A stretch of DNA of 64,000 bases from Mesorhizobium sp. Root554 (GTDB taxonomy: Bacteria; Pseudomonadota; Alphaproteobacteria; Rhizobiales; Rhizobiaceae), in contig NZ_LMGA01000001.1 of NCBI RefSeq assembly GCF_001427025.1, forward strand, positions 864,455 to 928,454, in the 5' to 3' direction. Shown in pieces: positions 34,146-42,780 of this stretch. The position numbers and the translations under genes were made by a program. Below the pieces are notes generated by a model. The model made no database searches, was not told the origin of the DNA, and was given only the letters and a program-made list of their open reading frames with translations. Numbering within the stretch: the first letter of the stretch is position 1; each line of letters opens with the position of its first letter.

Positions 34146-34181
34146 GTTCATGGACGGCGCGGGTTCGCGCCGTCCATGAAC
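34146..34181 (-). other. Long intercistronic stem-loop between binding-protein and permease genes
   Basis: A perfect 16-bp inverted repeat (34146-34161 with 34166-34181) with a 4-nt loop begins 10 bp after the binding-protein stop and ends 62 bp before the permease start. It has no T-run. Such hairpins after periplasmic-binding-protein genes are known to protect the upstream mRNA and reduce downstream readthrough, giving more binding protein than permease. That function is inferred here. Confidence 0.75.
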
Positions 34182-34191
34182 ATGGAATCGA

Positions 34192-34980
34192 TCAGGACTC
34201 GCTGCCGTAAACGTCGAACTTGAAGTACTTGTCGTTGATTTCCTTGTACTTTCCGTTGGCGCGAATGGCGTCGATGGCTGCGTTCAGCTTATTCGCCAGA
34301 TCGGTCTCGCCCTTGCGGATGGCGACGCCGGCGCCCGGACCAAAGATTTCCACCGGCTGCGGCGAAGGCTGGCCGAGGATCTTGCAGCAGGCGCCGTCCG
34401 GCGAGTCCAGCCATTGGGTGAGCACCACAATATCGTCTTCCACGGCGTCGAGGCGGCCGTTGGCGATATCGAGCTGGTATTCCTGGGCGGTCGGATAAGG
34501 CTTGACCGTCGCATCCGGATAATTCTTCGACGCGAAATTGAAGTGGGTTGTGGAGCCCTGCACGCCGATGGTCTTGCCGGCCAGGTCTTCCTTGGCGACG
34601 CCCTTGATGGCGCTGTCCTTCGGCACTGCGATGGCGGAAGGCGTATTGTAGTATTTATGGCTGAAATCGACCTGCTCCAGGCGTTCCGGCGTGATCGACA
34701 TCGACGCGACGATGGCGTCGAACTTGCCGGCCTTCAGCGCCGGGATCATGCCGTCCCAATCCTGGGTGATGAACTCGCACTTCACCTTCATCTCGTCGCA
34801 GAGCGCCTGCGCGATGTCGATGTCGAAGCCTTCGAGCTTTCCGTCGGCGGTCAGATTGTTGAAGGGCGGATAAGCGCCTTCGGAGCCGATTTTCAGAACT
34901 TTTTCCTGTGCCTGGGCGGCGCCCAGCATCAGCATGGCGGTCGAAGCCGCCGCCAGCGCAACTCGCAGTGAAAGACGCAT
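34192..34980 (-). CDS. Periplasmic polar amino-acid-binding protein of ABC importer
   Basis: A 262-aa SBP_bac_3 family protein. The signal peptide covers about residues 1-24 (AQAQ cleavage). The mature protein begins EKVLKIGSEGAYPPFN and contains the family motif GFDIDIAQALC and the amino-acid carboxylate-binding SMSITPERLEQVDFS. Two close cysteines (ACCKI) near residue 200 resemble the lysine/arginine/ornithine and octopine/nopaline-type binders, so a basic amino acid or opine-like ligand is possible. ATG 34980 has a GAGAGGA site. It is the first gene of the operon; the 191-bp gap upstream to mobB would carry the promoter. Confidence 0.9.
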   Translation of the reverse strand: MRLSLRVALAAASTAMLMLGAAQAQEKVLKIGSEGAYPPFNNLTADGKLEGFDIDIAQALCDEMKVKCEFITQDWDGMIPALKAGKFDAIVASMSITPERLEQVDFSHKYYNTPSAIAVPKDSAIKGVAKEDLAGKTIGVQGSTTHFNFASKNYPDATVKPYPTAQEYQLDIANGRLDAVEDDIVVLTQWLDSPDGACCKILGQPSPQPVEIFGPGAGVAIRKGETDLANKLNAAIDAIRANGKYKEINDKYFKFDVYGSES

Positions 34981-35171
34981 GAGGTCCTCTCTTTATGATC
35001 TAGCCGTGGTTCGACGCGGCTTTCCAGGTGCGTTCCCATGCACCCACTGACCAGATACTCCCACTCTTTTCGCGCAAAAAGCAACTGCAAAACCGCGGGT
35101 CAGGCAGCCATTCGACGCGGGACATTCGTTTAGCTCGATCGCCGAAAACGTCATCTTTCCTTGACGTTACG

Positions 35172-35693
35172 TCACTTTGTCGATTTTGGACGCAGCCCGA
35201 TGGTCGCTTCGACGAAATCGCTGATTGCTCCGATGTCGTCGAGGTCGAACACCGGCAGGTTCGAGCCTTCAACGGCGTGATCTGCGGCAATGGCGATGAT
35301 GCCGGGGTCACTGTCGGAAAGCGGGGCGCGGTCGCGGGCGTCGAGGCGTCTTACTTCGATCTTGCGGTGTGATTCCCGCTTGTAGCCTTCGACGATAACG
35401 AGATCGGCAGGGGCCAGCCGCGCCAGCACCGTTTCGAGCGCCGGTTCCTGCTCGCCGCGCAATTCATGCATCAGAGCCCAGCGGCGGTCGGAGACGATGG
35501 CCACTTCCGTGGCACCGGCCTTGCGGTGCCGGAACGAATCCGTGCCGTCCTTGTCGATGTCGAAATCATGATGGGCATGCTTGACGGTCGACACGCGCCA
35601 GCCGCGCCGGACCATCTCGGCGACGAGCCTTTCCGTCAGCGTCGTCTTGCCGGAATTCTTCCACCCTGTGATGCCGAGGACGTGGCTCTTCAT
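35172..35693 (-). CDS. mobB: Molybdopterin-guanine dinucleotide biosynthesis protein B
   Basis: A 173-aa P-loop GTP-binding protein that assists MobA in attaching GMP to molybdopterin. Walker A is GWKNSGKTTL at residues 10-19; VKHAHHDFDID and VIVEGYKRE are typical MobB motifs. It overlaps mobA by 4 bp (ATGA), so the two are translationally coupled. The last codons contain a TGACGT-T-ACGTCA palindrome of uncertain meaning. Confidence 0.92.
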   Translation of the reverse strand: MKSHVLGITGWKNSGKTTLTERLVAEMVRRGWRVSTVKHAHHDFDIDKDGTDSFRHRKAGATEVAIVSDRRWALMHELRGEQEPALETVLARLAPADLVIVEGYKRESHRKIEVRRLDARDRAPLSDSDPGIIAIAADHAVEGSNLPVFDLDDIGAISDFVEATIGLRPKSTK

Positions 35694-36322
35694 GGGTCCA
35701 TGCTTGATGCGATGCGCCGCGCTTCCGCAAGCTCGGCCGGCGTGTTGATGTTGAAGAACGGATCTACCTGTATTCCGCTCATGTTGGCGATCGGGAATTC
35801 GACGTCCATGTTCGGGTACCGGTTGATGAACGCCGTAACCCGCCGTTCTTCGTCGTCCGTGATGGCGTGCCGAAGCGCATGACGCAGGCCGACCGGCCAG
35901 AGAGCCGAGGTCGGGTGGGGCCGCCCGGCCGACGATGCGACCGCTATGGCGTCCTCAGATGCATCGGACAGTGAGGCTGCGAGCCTTGCGACGAAATCCG
36001 TGGGCAGGAACGGCGTGTCGCCTGCAATGGTCGCCACCTGATTGAAGCCGAGGCCGGCGGCCCACTCCATGGCGGCCAGGATGCCGGCCAGCGGACCGGG
36101 GAAATCGGCAAGGCCGTCGGCGACGGTCGTGAGGCCGAGTTGTGCAAAGCGGGCAACATCGCCATTGGCGTTCAGCGCCAGGGCCTCCACCTGCGGCGCC
36201 ATGCGCCGGGCAACATGGTGCAGGACCGTCTGGTCGCCGATCATCAACAGGCCCTTGTCGCCGCCACCCATGCGCTGCGACAGCCCTCCCGCCAGAATGG
36301 TGCCGGCAATCCCAATCGTCAT
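35690..36322 (-). CDS. mobA: Molybdenum cofactor guanylyltransferase
   Basis: A 210-aa nucleotidyltransferase converting molybdopterin plus GTP to the MGD cofactor used by DMSO-reductase-family enzymes. The GTP-binding opening ILAGGLSQRMGGGDKGLL and the metal/GTP motif IAGDTPFLP near residue 100 are clear, and FFNINTPAEL closes the fold. The unusual GGGD spelling of the RMGxDK loop is still compatible with function. It is upstream of mobB in a two-gene unit and 23 bp downstream of the EamA transporter gene, which may be in the same transcript. Confidence 0.92.
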   Translation of the reverse strand: MTIGIAGTILAGGLSQRMGGGDKGLLMIGDQTVLHHVARRMAPQVEALALNANGDVARFAQLGLTTVADGLADFPGPLAGILAAMEWAAGLGFNQVATIAGDTPFLPTDFVARLAASLSDASEDAIAVASSAGRPHPTSALWPVGLRHALRHAITDDEERRVTAFINRYPNMDVEFPIANMSGIQVDPFFNINTPAELAEARRIASSMDP

Positions 36323-36345
36323 CGTTCTCCGCCCGAATGCCCGAC

Positions 36346-37266
36346 CTATATGCCGTCGGGTTCCATGGCCGGTCCAGTGCTTTCCGCTGCGGGGCGGCGA
36401 GGGCCGACCACTCGTTCCCTGTAGAGGGTGTAAAGCCCGGACATCACGATCACCAGCGCCCCGACGATCATGGCCAAGTCCGGAACGTCGCCGAAGATGA
36501 CGAGACCGAGCATGATGGACGACAGAAGCGACGTGTAACGGAACGGCGCTATGAAGGAGATTTCACCCATGCGCATGGCCGTGATGATGGCCTGGTAGCC
36601 GATCAGCAGCAGAACGGAAGCGAGGGCCAGAAGCCCGAACGACTGGCCCGACATCGGCGTCCAGCCCCCGAAGGGCTGCAGGAGAAGCCCGCCCGTCAGC
36701 ATGATCACCAGCGTCGTCATGGTCGACACGAGAAGCGTGGGGACGTGCTGCGGTATGCGTTTGGTGGCAAGATCCCGCACCGCGCAGAAGAAAACACTGG
36801 CCAGCGCCAGGAGCGAATAGAGGCTGAAACCCTCGAAGCCCGGCCGCACGATGACCAGCACGCCGGCAAAGCCGGCCGCGATTGCCAGCCAGCGTCGCCA
36901 CCCGACGCCCTCGCCGAAAACCAGCGCCGCACCCATCGTCACCGCCAGCGGCAGCGCCTGCAGGACAGCGGATACATTAGCGATGGGAAGGTGGGCCAGC
37001 GCCGCCAGGAAGGTGACAGTGGCGAAAACCTCCGCCGCGACCCGCAAGCCGACCATTGGCTGAAGCGCCAGCCGCAGATCGGCAAGCGCACCGCGCCGCC
37101 AGGCCAGCAACCCGACGAACACGCAGGCGAAAAGGCCGCGCACAAGCATGATCTGCGCCGGGTTCATCTCTTCCGACACGAATTTCGTAATGGCGTCGTT
37201 GACCGTGAAGCCGGCCATGGCCACGGTCATATACACGGCGCCTTGCAGATTGGGGGACAGAGACAC
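36346..37266 (-). CDS. DMT-superfamily EamA-type transporter
   Basis: A 306-aa inner-membrane protein with ten hydrophobic segments in two EamA repeats (about 10-135 and 150-285), the usual drug/metabolite-transporter layout. Landmarks include AVLQALPLAVTMGAALVFGE at the end of the first repeat and ISFIAPFRYTSLLSSIM in the second. The substrate is unknown; relatives export amino acids, nucleobases or riboflavin. It lies just before mobA on the same strand. Confidence 0.88.
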   Translation of the reverse strand: MSLSPNLQGAVYMTVAMAGFTVNDAITKFVSEEMNPAQIMLVRGLFACVFVGLLAWRRGALADLRLALQPMVGLRVAAEVFATVTFLAALAHLPIANVSAVLQALPLAVTMGAALVFGEGVGWRRWLAIAAGFAGVLVIVRPGFEGFSLYSLLALASVFFCAVRDLATKRIPQHVPTLLVSTMTTLVIMLTGGLLLQPFGGWTPMSGQSFGLLALASVLLLIGYQAIITAMRMGEISFIAPFRYTSLLSSIMLGLVIFGDVPDLAMIVGALVIVMSGLYTLYRERVVGPRRPAAESTGPAMEPDGI

Positions 37267-37380
37267 GGACAGGTCCCATTCGATCAGACTATGAGTTCAC
37301 GACCTAGCATCCGCTGACGAACCAGCAACGCCAAAGCGATAGGCCAAGGACACCGGGCGCGTCATCATCGGTTCAATAGT

Positions 37381-37851
37381 TCAGGGTCCGTGCAGGCTGC
37401 CGGCGATGCGTCCGACCAACGGATCGTACTTTGCCTTGAGCGACGCGGGATACTCGATGACGATGCCGTGCACGATGTCGGTCGGGCCGAACACGTAGCG
37501 TTCGTAGAAGACCTCGTCGCCGTCGGTGCCTGAAAGCACCACCCAGTTTTTTCCCGTTCGGGAATACGTCGCCGGCCGGTCCTTTTCAGCCTTCGCAGCG
37601 GCTTCCCGGGTCTTCGGCGTTTCGTCGAGGACGTTATAGGAGCCGAAGATGGCAAGGCTGGCGCCGTCGTCGGAGAGCCAGCGCAATCCGTCGCCGTTCT
37701 CCGGCGGCGCCTGTTCCTGACTGAATATATCGGACGGGAAGGTTGCTGAGGTGCCGAAGCGGTCGTTCTCGTAGGTGAATGGCGCCGCCAAGGCGATCGA
37801 TGCAACCAGCGTGAAGCCAAAAAGGGCCGAAATTACCGCGAAGCGCTCCAT
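37381..37851 (-). CDS. Secreted hypothetical protein
   Basis: A 156-aa protein with a signal peptide (residues 1-22, ALA-A cleavage) and a mature domain that includes FTYENDRFGTSATFPSD and SGTDGDEVFYERYVF. It resembles small periplasmic proteins of unknown function common in Rhizobiales; I do not recognise a named domain. ATG 37851 has a GGAGG site; an in-frame start ten codons earlier is less likely. It sits downstream of moaA (53 bp) and may be co-transcribed. Confidence 0.72.
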   Translation of the reverse strand: MERFAVISALFGFTLVASIALAAPFTYENDRFGTSATFPSDIFSQEQAPPENGDGLRWLSDDGASLAIFGSYNVLDETPKTREAAAKAEKDRPATYSRTGKNWVVLSGTDGDEVFYERYVFGPTDIVHGIVIEYPASLKAKYDPLVGRIAGSLHGP

Positions 37852-37904
37852 GAAACCTCCAGGACATCTGCCTGGAAACATCTTGCATCATTCCGCTTCA
37901 AAAA

Positions 37905-38900
37905 TCAGCCGCCGGTAACACTCATATGGCGTGAAACGGCGGGACGGCTGGTGCGGCGGTCGATGATGAAGTCATGGCCTTTCGGCTTGCGGCCGATCGC
38001 TTCGTCGATGGCGGCGGAAAGCAGCTCGTTGCCTTCCGAGGCCCGCAGCGGCTTGCGCAGATCGGCGGCGTCTTCCTGTCCGAGACACATATAGAGCGTG
38101 CCGGTGCAGGTCAGCCGCACCCTGTTGCAGCTTTCGCAGAAATTATGCGTCATCGGCGTGATGAAACCGAGCCTGCCGCCGGTTTCGGCAACCTCGACAT
38201 AGCGCGCCGGGCCGCCGGTCTTGAACGGGATGTCGGCCAGCGTGAATTGCTGCGCAAGCTGGGCGCGCAACAGCGAAAGCGGCAGGTACTGGTCGGTGCG
38301 GTCGGCGTCGATCTCGCCCATCGGCATCGTCTCGATCACCGTCATGTCCATGCCGCGGCCATGGGCCCAGCGCAGCATGTGCGGGATTTCAATGTCGTTG
38401 AAATCCTTCAGCGCCACGGCGTTGATCTTCACCTTGATGCCCGCCGCCTGTGCCGCGTCGATACCGGCCAGAACCTTGTCGATGTGGCCCCAGCGGGTGA
38501 TCTGATGGAACTTGTCGGCATCCAGCGTGTCGAGCGACACGTTGATGCGCTTGATGCCGCAATCGGCCAGCTCCGCTGCGAAGCGCGAAAGCTGCGAGCC
38601 GTTGGTGGTGAGCGTCAGTTCTTCCAGCGCACCGCTGGCGAGATGGCGCGAAAGCTCGCGCACCAGATGCATGATGTTCTTGCGCACCAGCGGCTCGCCG
38701 CCGGTGAGGCGCAATCTCCTGACGCCTTTCTCGATGAAGACGGTGCAGAGCCGGTCGAGCTCTTCCAGCGACAGGAGGTCTTTCTTGGGCAGGAACGTCA
38801 TGTTCTCCGCCATGCAGTAGGTGCAACGGAAGTCGCAGCGGTCGGTGACCGACACCCGCAGGTAGTTGATGGTACGACCGAATGGGTCGATCATGTCCAT
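37905..38900 (-). CDS. moaA: GTP 3',8-cyclase MoaA
   Basis: A 331-aa radical-SAM enzyme for the first step of molybdenum cofactor synthesis. The N-terminal cluster motif C22xxxC26xxC29 binds the SAM-cleaving 4Fe-4S cluster. The C-terminal [18 protein letters not shown] segment supplies the second, GTP-binding cluster. The extreme C-terminal Gly-Gly, required for GTP 3',8-cyclisation, is present (SVTGG). The start at 38900 (MDMIDPFGR) is the family norm. Other moa genes are not here, but mobA/mobB lie 1.6 kb away on the same strand. Confidence 0.95.
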   Translation of the reverse strand: MDMIDPFGRTINYLRVSVTDRCDFRCTYCMAENMTFLPKKDLLSLEELDRLCTVFIEKGVRRLRLTGGEPLVRKNIMHLVRELSRHLASGALEELTLTTNGSQLSRFAAELADCGIKRINVSLDTLDADKFHQITRWGHIDKVLAGIDAAQAAGIKVKINAVALKDFNDIEIPHMLRWAHGRGMDMTVIETMPMGEIDADRTDQYLPLSLLRAQLAQQFTLADIPFKTGGPARYVEVAETGGRLGFITPMTHNFCESCNRVRLTCTGTLYMCLGQEDAADLRKPLRASEGNELLSAAIDEAIGRKPKGHDFIIDRRTSRPAVSRHMSVTGG

Positions 38901-39052
38901 GCGTTTCCGTTCCCTTGGCCAGCGCGCTGCCCGCGCCGTTATATACCGCTATGTGATACGATCGGGCGCAAGGTTCAAGATAGGATGTCTCGGACTTTGG
39001 TTATATCGCGTCTGCGACGCGACGCGTCCTGCCACGGCAGCGCCCGATATTG

Positions 39053-39793
39053 ATGAAACAGGCCATGACACAGAACATCTATGACGATCCTCGTTTCTTC
39101 AAAGGTTATAGCGGCCTGCCGCGCTCGGTCCACGGACTGGCGGGCGCACCGGAATGGCCGTCGCTGCGGGCGTTGCTGCCGCCATTGAGCGGCGCATCGG
39201 TCATCGATCTCGGCTGCGGCTTCGGCTGGTTCTGCCGCTGGGCGCGCGAGCAGGGGGCCTTCGATGTCCTGGGGCTCGACGTCTCGCGTAACATGCTGGA
39301 GCGGGCGCGGAATGAAACGCAGGACCCAAATATCCGCTACGAAATCGCCGATCTCGAACAGTTGATGCTGCCGGCTGCGTCGTTCGATCTTGTCTACAGC
39401 TCGCTCGCCTTCCACTACATCGTCGATCTGGACACCATGCTCAACACCGTACATCGCGCGCTGAAGCCGGGCGGCAGGCTGGTGTTTTCAGCCGAGCATC
39501 CGTTGCTGACCGCGCCCTCGCGCCCCGGCTGGACGGTCGATGGCGATGGTCGCAAGGTCTGGCCCGTCGACGATTATCTGGTCGAAGGCCCGCGCACGAC
39601 CGACTGGCTGGCGTCGGGCGTGGTCAAGCAGCATCGCACCATCGCGACCTATTTCAGGCTTCTCCGTGAGGCTGGCTTCACGCCGGCCCACATCGAGGAA
39701 TGGGGGCCGACAGACAGCCAGATCGCCGCGGACCCCGCATTGGCTGAGGAACGCCAGCGGCCAACCTTCATGCTGTTTTCCGCGTTCCGGTGA
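39053..39793 (+). CDS. Class I SAM-dependent methyltransferase
   Basis: A 246-aa methyltransferase. The SAM-binding motif I is VIDLGCGFGWFCRWA (near residue 50), motif II is LGLDVS, and DLVYSSLAFHYI is the post-II region. The conserved opening NIYDDPRFFKGYSGLPRS is typical of a family found throughout proteobacteria with untested substrates. Starts at 39053 or 39065 are both possible (TTG 39050 also exists); none has a strong ribosome-binding site. Divergent from moaA by about 150 bp and convergent with the DUF1311 gene. Confidence 0.87.
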   Translation: MKQAMTQNIYDDPRFFKGYSGLPRSVHGLAGAPEWPSLRALLPPLSGASVIDLGCGFGWFCRWAREQGAFDVLGLDVSRNMLERARNETQDPNIRYEIADLEQLMLPAASFDLVYSSLAFHYIVDLDTMLNTVHRALKPGGRLVFSAEHPLLTAPSRPGWTVDGDGRKVWPVDDYLVEGPRTTDWLASGVVKQHRTIATYFRLLREAGFTPAHIEEWGPTDSQIAADPALAEERQRPTFMLFSAFR

Positions 39794-39810
39794 CCGCGGA
39801 AGCGAAACGC

Positions 39811-40224
39811 CTAGTTCGCCGCCGGCACCGGACAGCTCATGTCGCCTTCCTCGCAATCGAGGTAGCCCCGGAACGTATCGATGCGGCCCTGCGTGATGCC
39901 GTCGAGGCACATCGATACGGTTGCCGGATAGGCGCTTCCCTCAGCCACGCCGGAACTCGAGAAGTCGCATTCGGCGTCGCGGAACCCGATCCACGCCTTT
40001 TGCGCCGTGACGAGCAGCTTGCGCGTATCCGCATCGTCCTTGAGCCGGCCTTCGATCTGTTTGTAGAGCTTGTTCAGTTCGGCGTCCGATGCCTGATAGG
40101 CCTTGTCGGCGCATTCGTTCGCCGACATCTGGTCCGGCGCCTCCGTGCAGTCCTCAGCCCGGGCTGCTGTCGAGGAGAGGGCCATGAGAGCCAGGGCGGG
40201 CAAAGCGAAAAGCAGTGTGCGCAT
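39811..40224 (-). CDS. DUF1311/LprI-like periplasmic protein
   Basis: A 137-aa protein with signal peptide 1-23 (ARA-E) and a DUF1311 (lysozyme-inhibitor LprI-like) domain: CTEAPDQMSANECADKAY, LNKLYKQIEGRL and AQKAWIGFRDAECDFSS. Six conserved Cys would form disulfides in the periplasm. LprI of Mycobacterium inhibits lysozyme; for proteobacterial members this is only inferred. ATG 40224 follows a GAGGAAG site. It is convergent with the methyltransferase and divergent from the DUF971 gene. Confidence 0.82.
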   Translation of the reverse strand: MRTLLFALPALALMALSSTAARAEDCTEAPDQMSANECADKAYQASDAELNKLYKQIEGRLKDDADTRKLLVTAQKAWIGFRDAECDFSSSGVAEGSAYPATVSMCLDGITQGRIDTFRGYLDCEEGDMSCPVPAAN

Positions 40225-40353
40225 CGTATCTTCCTCACAGGGCATGAATCGGAGCCTGAGCCCACAATGACCAGCTTGCGCAGTCGATGCAATTGTTTGC
40301 GGCTTTAACTCGGAGCAAATCCGGCGTAACCGGAAGCGGAGGGAGAGACGTGC

Positions 40354-40707
40354 ATGACTGCGCCCACCGAATTGAGGGTCTCGAAGGACCGCAGACTGCT
40401 GACCGTGAGCTTCCCCGGCCATCAGCCGTTCCAGTTGCCGGCGGAACTGCTGCGCGTGCTTTCGCCGTCCGCCGAAGTGCAGGGACATTCGCCGGAGCAG
40501 CGGGTAACGGTGCCGGGCAAGCGCGAGGTTGCTATTTTCAAGATCGAGCCGGTCGGGAATTATGCCGTGCGCATAACCTTCGACGACATGCACGACACCG
40601 GTATTTTCACCTGGGACTATCTCCACACGCTCGGTCACGAGCATGTAACCCGGTGGAACGACTATCTTGCCGAGCTTGAAGCAAAAGGCTTGAGCCGCGA
40701 TCGCTAG
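40354..40707 (+). CDS. DUF971 (GBBH-like N-terminal domain) protein
   Basis: A 117-aa protein with the DUF971 pattern: ELRVSKDRRLLTVSFPGHQPFQLPAELLRVLSPSAE at the start (quoted in parts: ELRVSKDRR, LTVSFPG, LPAELLRVLSPSAE), then NYAVRITFDDMHDTGIF. The domain is related to the N-terminus of gamma-butyrobetaine hydroxylase and is linked to iron-sulfur maturation in some bacteria (co-occurrence with Mrp/ApbC), but no activity is proven. ATG 40354 follows a GGAGGGAG site. The PPOX-type flavoprotein gene follows 31 bp later. Confidence 0.83.
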   Translation: MTAPTELRVSKDRRLLTVSFPGHQPFQLPAELLRVLSPSAEVQGHSPEQRVTVPGKREVAIFKIEPVGNYAVRITFDDMHDTGIFTWDYLHTLGHEHVTRWNDYLAELEAKGLSRDR

Positions 40708-40738
40708 AACAACGCGCGACGCTTTTCCGGAGTGCCCA

Positions 40739-41362
40739 ATGTCCAGGCCAATGTCCAGGATAGAATCCATCGAGCAGCTCGAAACCCTTTATGGTGTGCC
40801 CGGTCAAACGTCGCTGGTGAAGGAACTGGACCACGTCATTCCTGAATATGCCGCCCTCATCGAGGCGTCGCCCTTCGTCGCATTGGCGACGAGCGGACCG
40901 GAGGGACTGGATTGCTCGCCGCGTGGCGATCTTGCCGGCTTCATCCGCATTCATGACGAGAAGACGCTGATGATGCCCGATCGCCGCGGCAACAACCGCG
41001 CCGACTCGTTGCGCAACATCATCCGCGATCCGCGTGTTGCCCTGCTGTTCCTCGTGCCGGGCTCCGGCACCACGCTGCGGGTCAACGGAAACGCGCACAT
41101 CACCGCGGACCCGGACCTGTGTTCCTCTTTCACCGTCGAAGGAAAAGCGGCGCGGTCTGTCACAATCGTCAAGATCGAGTCGGTCTATTTCCAATGCGCC
41201 CGCGCCATTCATCGCTCGGATTTGTGGAACCCCGAAAAGCACGTCGATCCGAAATCGCTGCCGACGCCCGGCCAGATACTGGAAGTCGCCAGCCGCAAGG
41301 CGATCGACGGCGATGCCTACGACATTGAATGGCCGGAGCGTGCCCGAAAATCGATGTGGTGA
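40739..41362 (+). CDS. Pyridoxamine 5'-phosphate oxidase-fold FMN protein (MSMEG_1061-like)
   Basis: A 207-aa protein with the split-barrel PPOX fold: FVALATSGPEGLDCSPRGD near residue 45, PDRRGNNRADSLRNI (FMN phosphate site) and a long C-terminal part with AIHRSDLW. It matches the MSMEG_1061 subfamily of FMN-dependent proteins, whose physiological substrates are unknown. It follows the DUF971 gene by 31 bp and is convergent with the MarR gene 12 bp away. Translation could begin at 40739 or at the second ATG four codons later. Confidence 0.84.
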   Translation: MSRPMSRIESIEQLETLYGVPGQTSLVKELDHVIPEYAALIEASPFVALATSGPEGLDCSPRGDLAGFIRIHDEKTLMMPDRRGNNRADSLRNIIRDPRVALLFLVPGSGTTLRVNGNAHITADPDLCSSFTVEGKAARSVTIVKIESVYFQCARAIHRSDLWNPEKHVDPKSLPTPGQILEVASRKAIDGDAYDIEWPERARKSMW

Positions 41363-41374
41363 GCGCCCGGACTG

Positions 41375-41827
41375 TCAGGCGCTATCGAGCGCCTCGGTGA
41401 TCTTGCGCATTTGTTCGCCGATCAGGTCGCATTGTTCCAGCGTCGATTGACCCATGGCGGTCTCGATCAGCGCCGTATGCACTTTCAGCGCCTCCATCAG
41501 AAGGGTTATTCCAGCCTCGGTCAGTTCCAGGCGCAGGATGCGTTTGTCCTTGCCGTCGCTTTCGCGGCGAAGCAGGCCGCGCTTTTCAAGCTGCGGCAGA
41601 AGCATGGTGATGTTGGATCGTCCGACCAGCAGCTTGCGCGCAAGGTCGTGCTGCGACATGCCGGGGTGGCGGTAAAGGTTCATCAGCACGTCGAGTTGTG
41701 CCGGTTTCAGGTCCAGCGGCGCCAGCTTGGCCGTCAGCGTCCGTTCCAGGACATGGCAGGCGCGGGCGACCGCAACCCAGTTGCGGAAGCGCGGATTGTC
41801 CCAGGGCAGGTCTTGTTTATTGTTCAT
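41375..41827 (-). CDS. MarR-family transcriptional regulator
   Basis: A 150-aa winged-helix regulator. The DNA-recognition helix lies in SQHDLARKLLVGRSNITMLL and the wing in LRRESDGKDKRILRLELTE, as in MarR proteins. ATG 41827 is chosen (MNNKQDLPWDN). The longer form starting at 41887 would read through both operator copies and into the divergent gene's start, so it is unlikely. One copy of a 14-bp palindrome covers its start codon and a second lies 20 bp away, pointing to autorepression and control of the divergent alpha/beta hydrolase. The ligand is probably the hydrolase substrate or product. Confidence 0.9.
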   Translation of the reverse strand: MNNKQDLPWDNPRFRNWVAVARACHVLERTLTAKLAPLDLKPAQLDVLMNLYRHPGMSQHDLARKLLVGRSNITMLLPQLEKRGLLRRESDGKDKRILRLELTEAGITLLMEALKVHTALIETAMGQSTLEQCDLIGEQMRKITEALDSA

Positions 41828-41855
41828 GGTTGAACTAACATGTTCATGGTTGAAC
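41822..41855. promoter_or_regulatory. Tandem MarR operator: two identical 14-bp palindromes
   Basis: GTTCA-TGGT-TGAAC occurs at 41822-41835 and again, identical, at 41842-41855, exactly 20 bp apart (two helical turns). The first overlaps the marR start codon and the second lies in the 50-bp gap to the divergent hydrolase gene. Perfect palindromy, exact repetition and helical phasing strongly suggest cooperative binding of two MarR dimers. Confidence 0.8.
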
Positions 41856-41877
41856 GATCGGCTTTTGGATTCGGAAT

Positions 41878-42780
41878 ATGGCACCATTTGGTTTGAAGGT
41901 CATCCGCGGTGCGTTCGGCTTCGGCGAGCGTGTCGCTCCCGCACTCACGGGCAGGGCCGCCTTCGAGCTTTTCTGCCGCACGCCAAGCCCGAAGAAGATG
42001 ACCGAGGGCGAGCGCCGTGCTGTGACGCGGGCGTCGTCATTCATGAGCGAGGCGCGCCACCATCAGCTGAAAACCAGAAGCGGCTGCATCGTCGCGCATG
42101 AGTTCCGTCCGCAGGGCGGGGCGGCCGCGGGCACTGTCCTCGTCATGCATGGTTGGCGGTCGCGCACCGAATATATGCGCAGCCTGATCGAAGGCTACCG
42201 CAACGCCGGTTACAAGGTCGTATCGCTGGATCTGCCCGGCCATGGCCAATCGCCGGGACGCCGGCTCAACCTCGTCAGCGCGGTGGAGGCGGCGGCGCAG
42301 GTGGGCCAATGGTTCGGTCCTTTCGCGGCCGTCGTCGGCCACTCCTTTGGCGGTGCCGTGGCCGCAAATGCCGCTGCGGGATCGGTCCCGGGAATTCCGC
42401 CGCTTGCCACCGAATGCCTTGTGTTGGTCGCCGCGCCCAGCTCGATGCCGGCGGTGTTCGCCGACTTCAGCCGGATGCTCAATGTCGGGCCCCGGTCTCA
42501 GAAGGCCATGGCGGGCAGGGTGAAACGCATTTCCGGCCGCCCGCTCGACGAATTTATGGGTGAAAGGCAGCTGGCCGAAACTCCGGTGCCAACGCTGGTT
42601 GTCCACGCTCCTGACGACAAGGAAGTGCCGGCCTGGCACGCGCAGCGCTATGCCGATGCCGGTCTCCATGTCCGGCTTCACTGGGCCGACGGTCTCGGCC
42701 ACCGCCGGATCCTGGCCGACCGCGCCGTCGTCACGCGCGCCGTCGATTTCGTCCGCGAAGGTCATCTGGTCGTTCACTGA
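41878..42780 (+). CDS. Alpha/beta hydrolase
   Basis: A 300-aa alpha/beta-fold hydrolase. The oxyanion region is VLVMHGWRSRTEYM, the nucleophile elbow GHSFGG (Ser) follows, and the acid and base appear as HAPDDKEVP and DGLGHRRIL. A basic N-terminal extension of about 50 residues with no signal peptide precedes the fold. Substrate unknown. It is divergent from marR across a 50-bp operator region, a layout typical of detoxifying or ester-cleaving enzymes induced by their substrate. Confidence 0.87.
   Translation: MAPFGLKVIRGAFGFGERVAPALTGRAAFELFCRTPSPKKMTEGERRAVTRASSFMSEARHHQLKTRSGCIVAHEFRPQGGAAAGTVLVMHGWRSRTEYMRSLIEGYRNAGYKVVSLDLPGHGQSPGRRLNLVSAVEAAAQVGQWFGPFAAVVGHSFGGAVAANAAAGSVPGIPPLATECLVLVAAPSSMPAVFADFSRMLNVGPRSQKAMAGRVKRISGRPLDEFMGERQLAETPVPTLVVHAPDDKEVPAWHAQRYADAGLHVRLHWADGLGHRRILADRAVVTRAVDFVREGHLVVH

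Noticed and set aside
35162..35174. TGACGT-T-ACGTCA palindrome at the end of mobB
   Set aside because: Palindromes with 6-bp arms are expected many times by chance in 64 kb, and the position overlaps a stop codon without a clear promoter.
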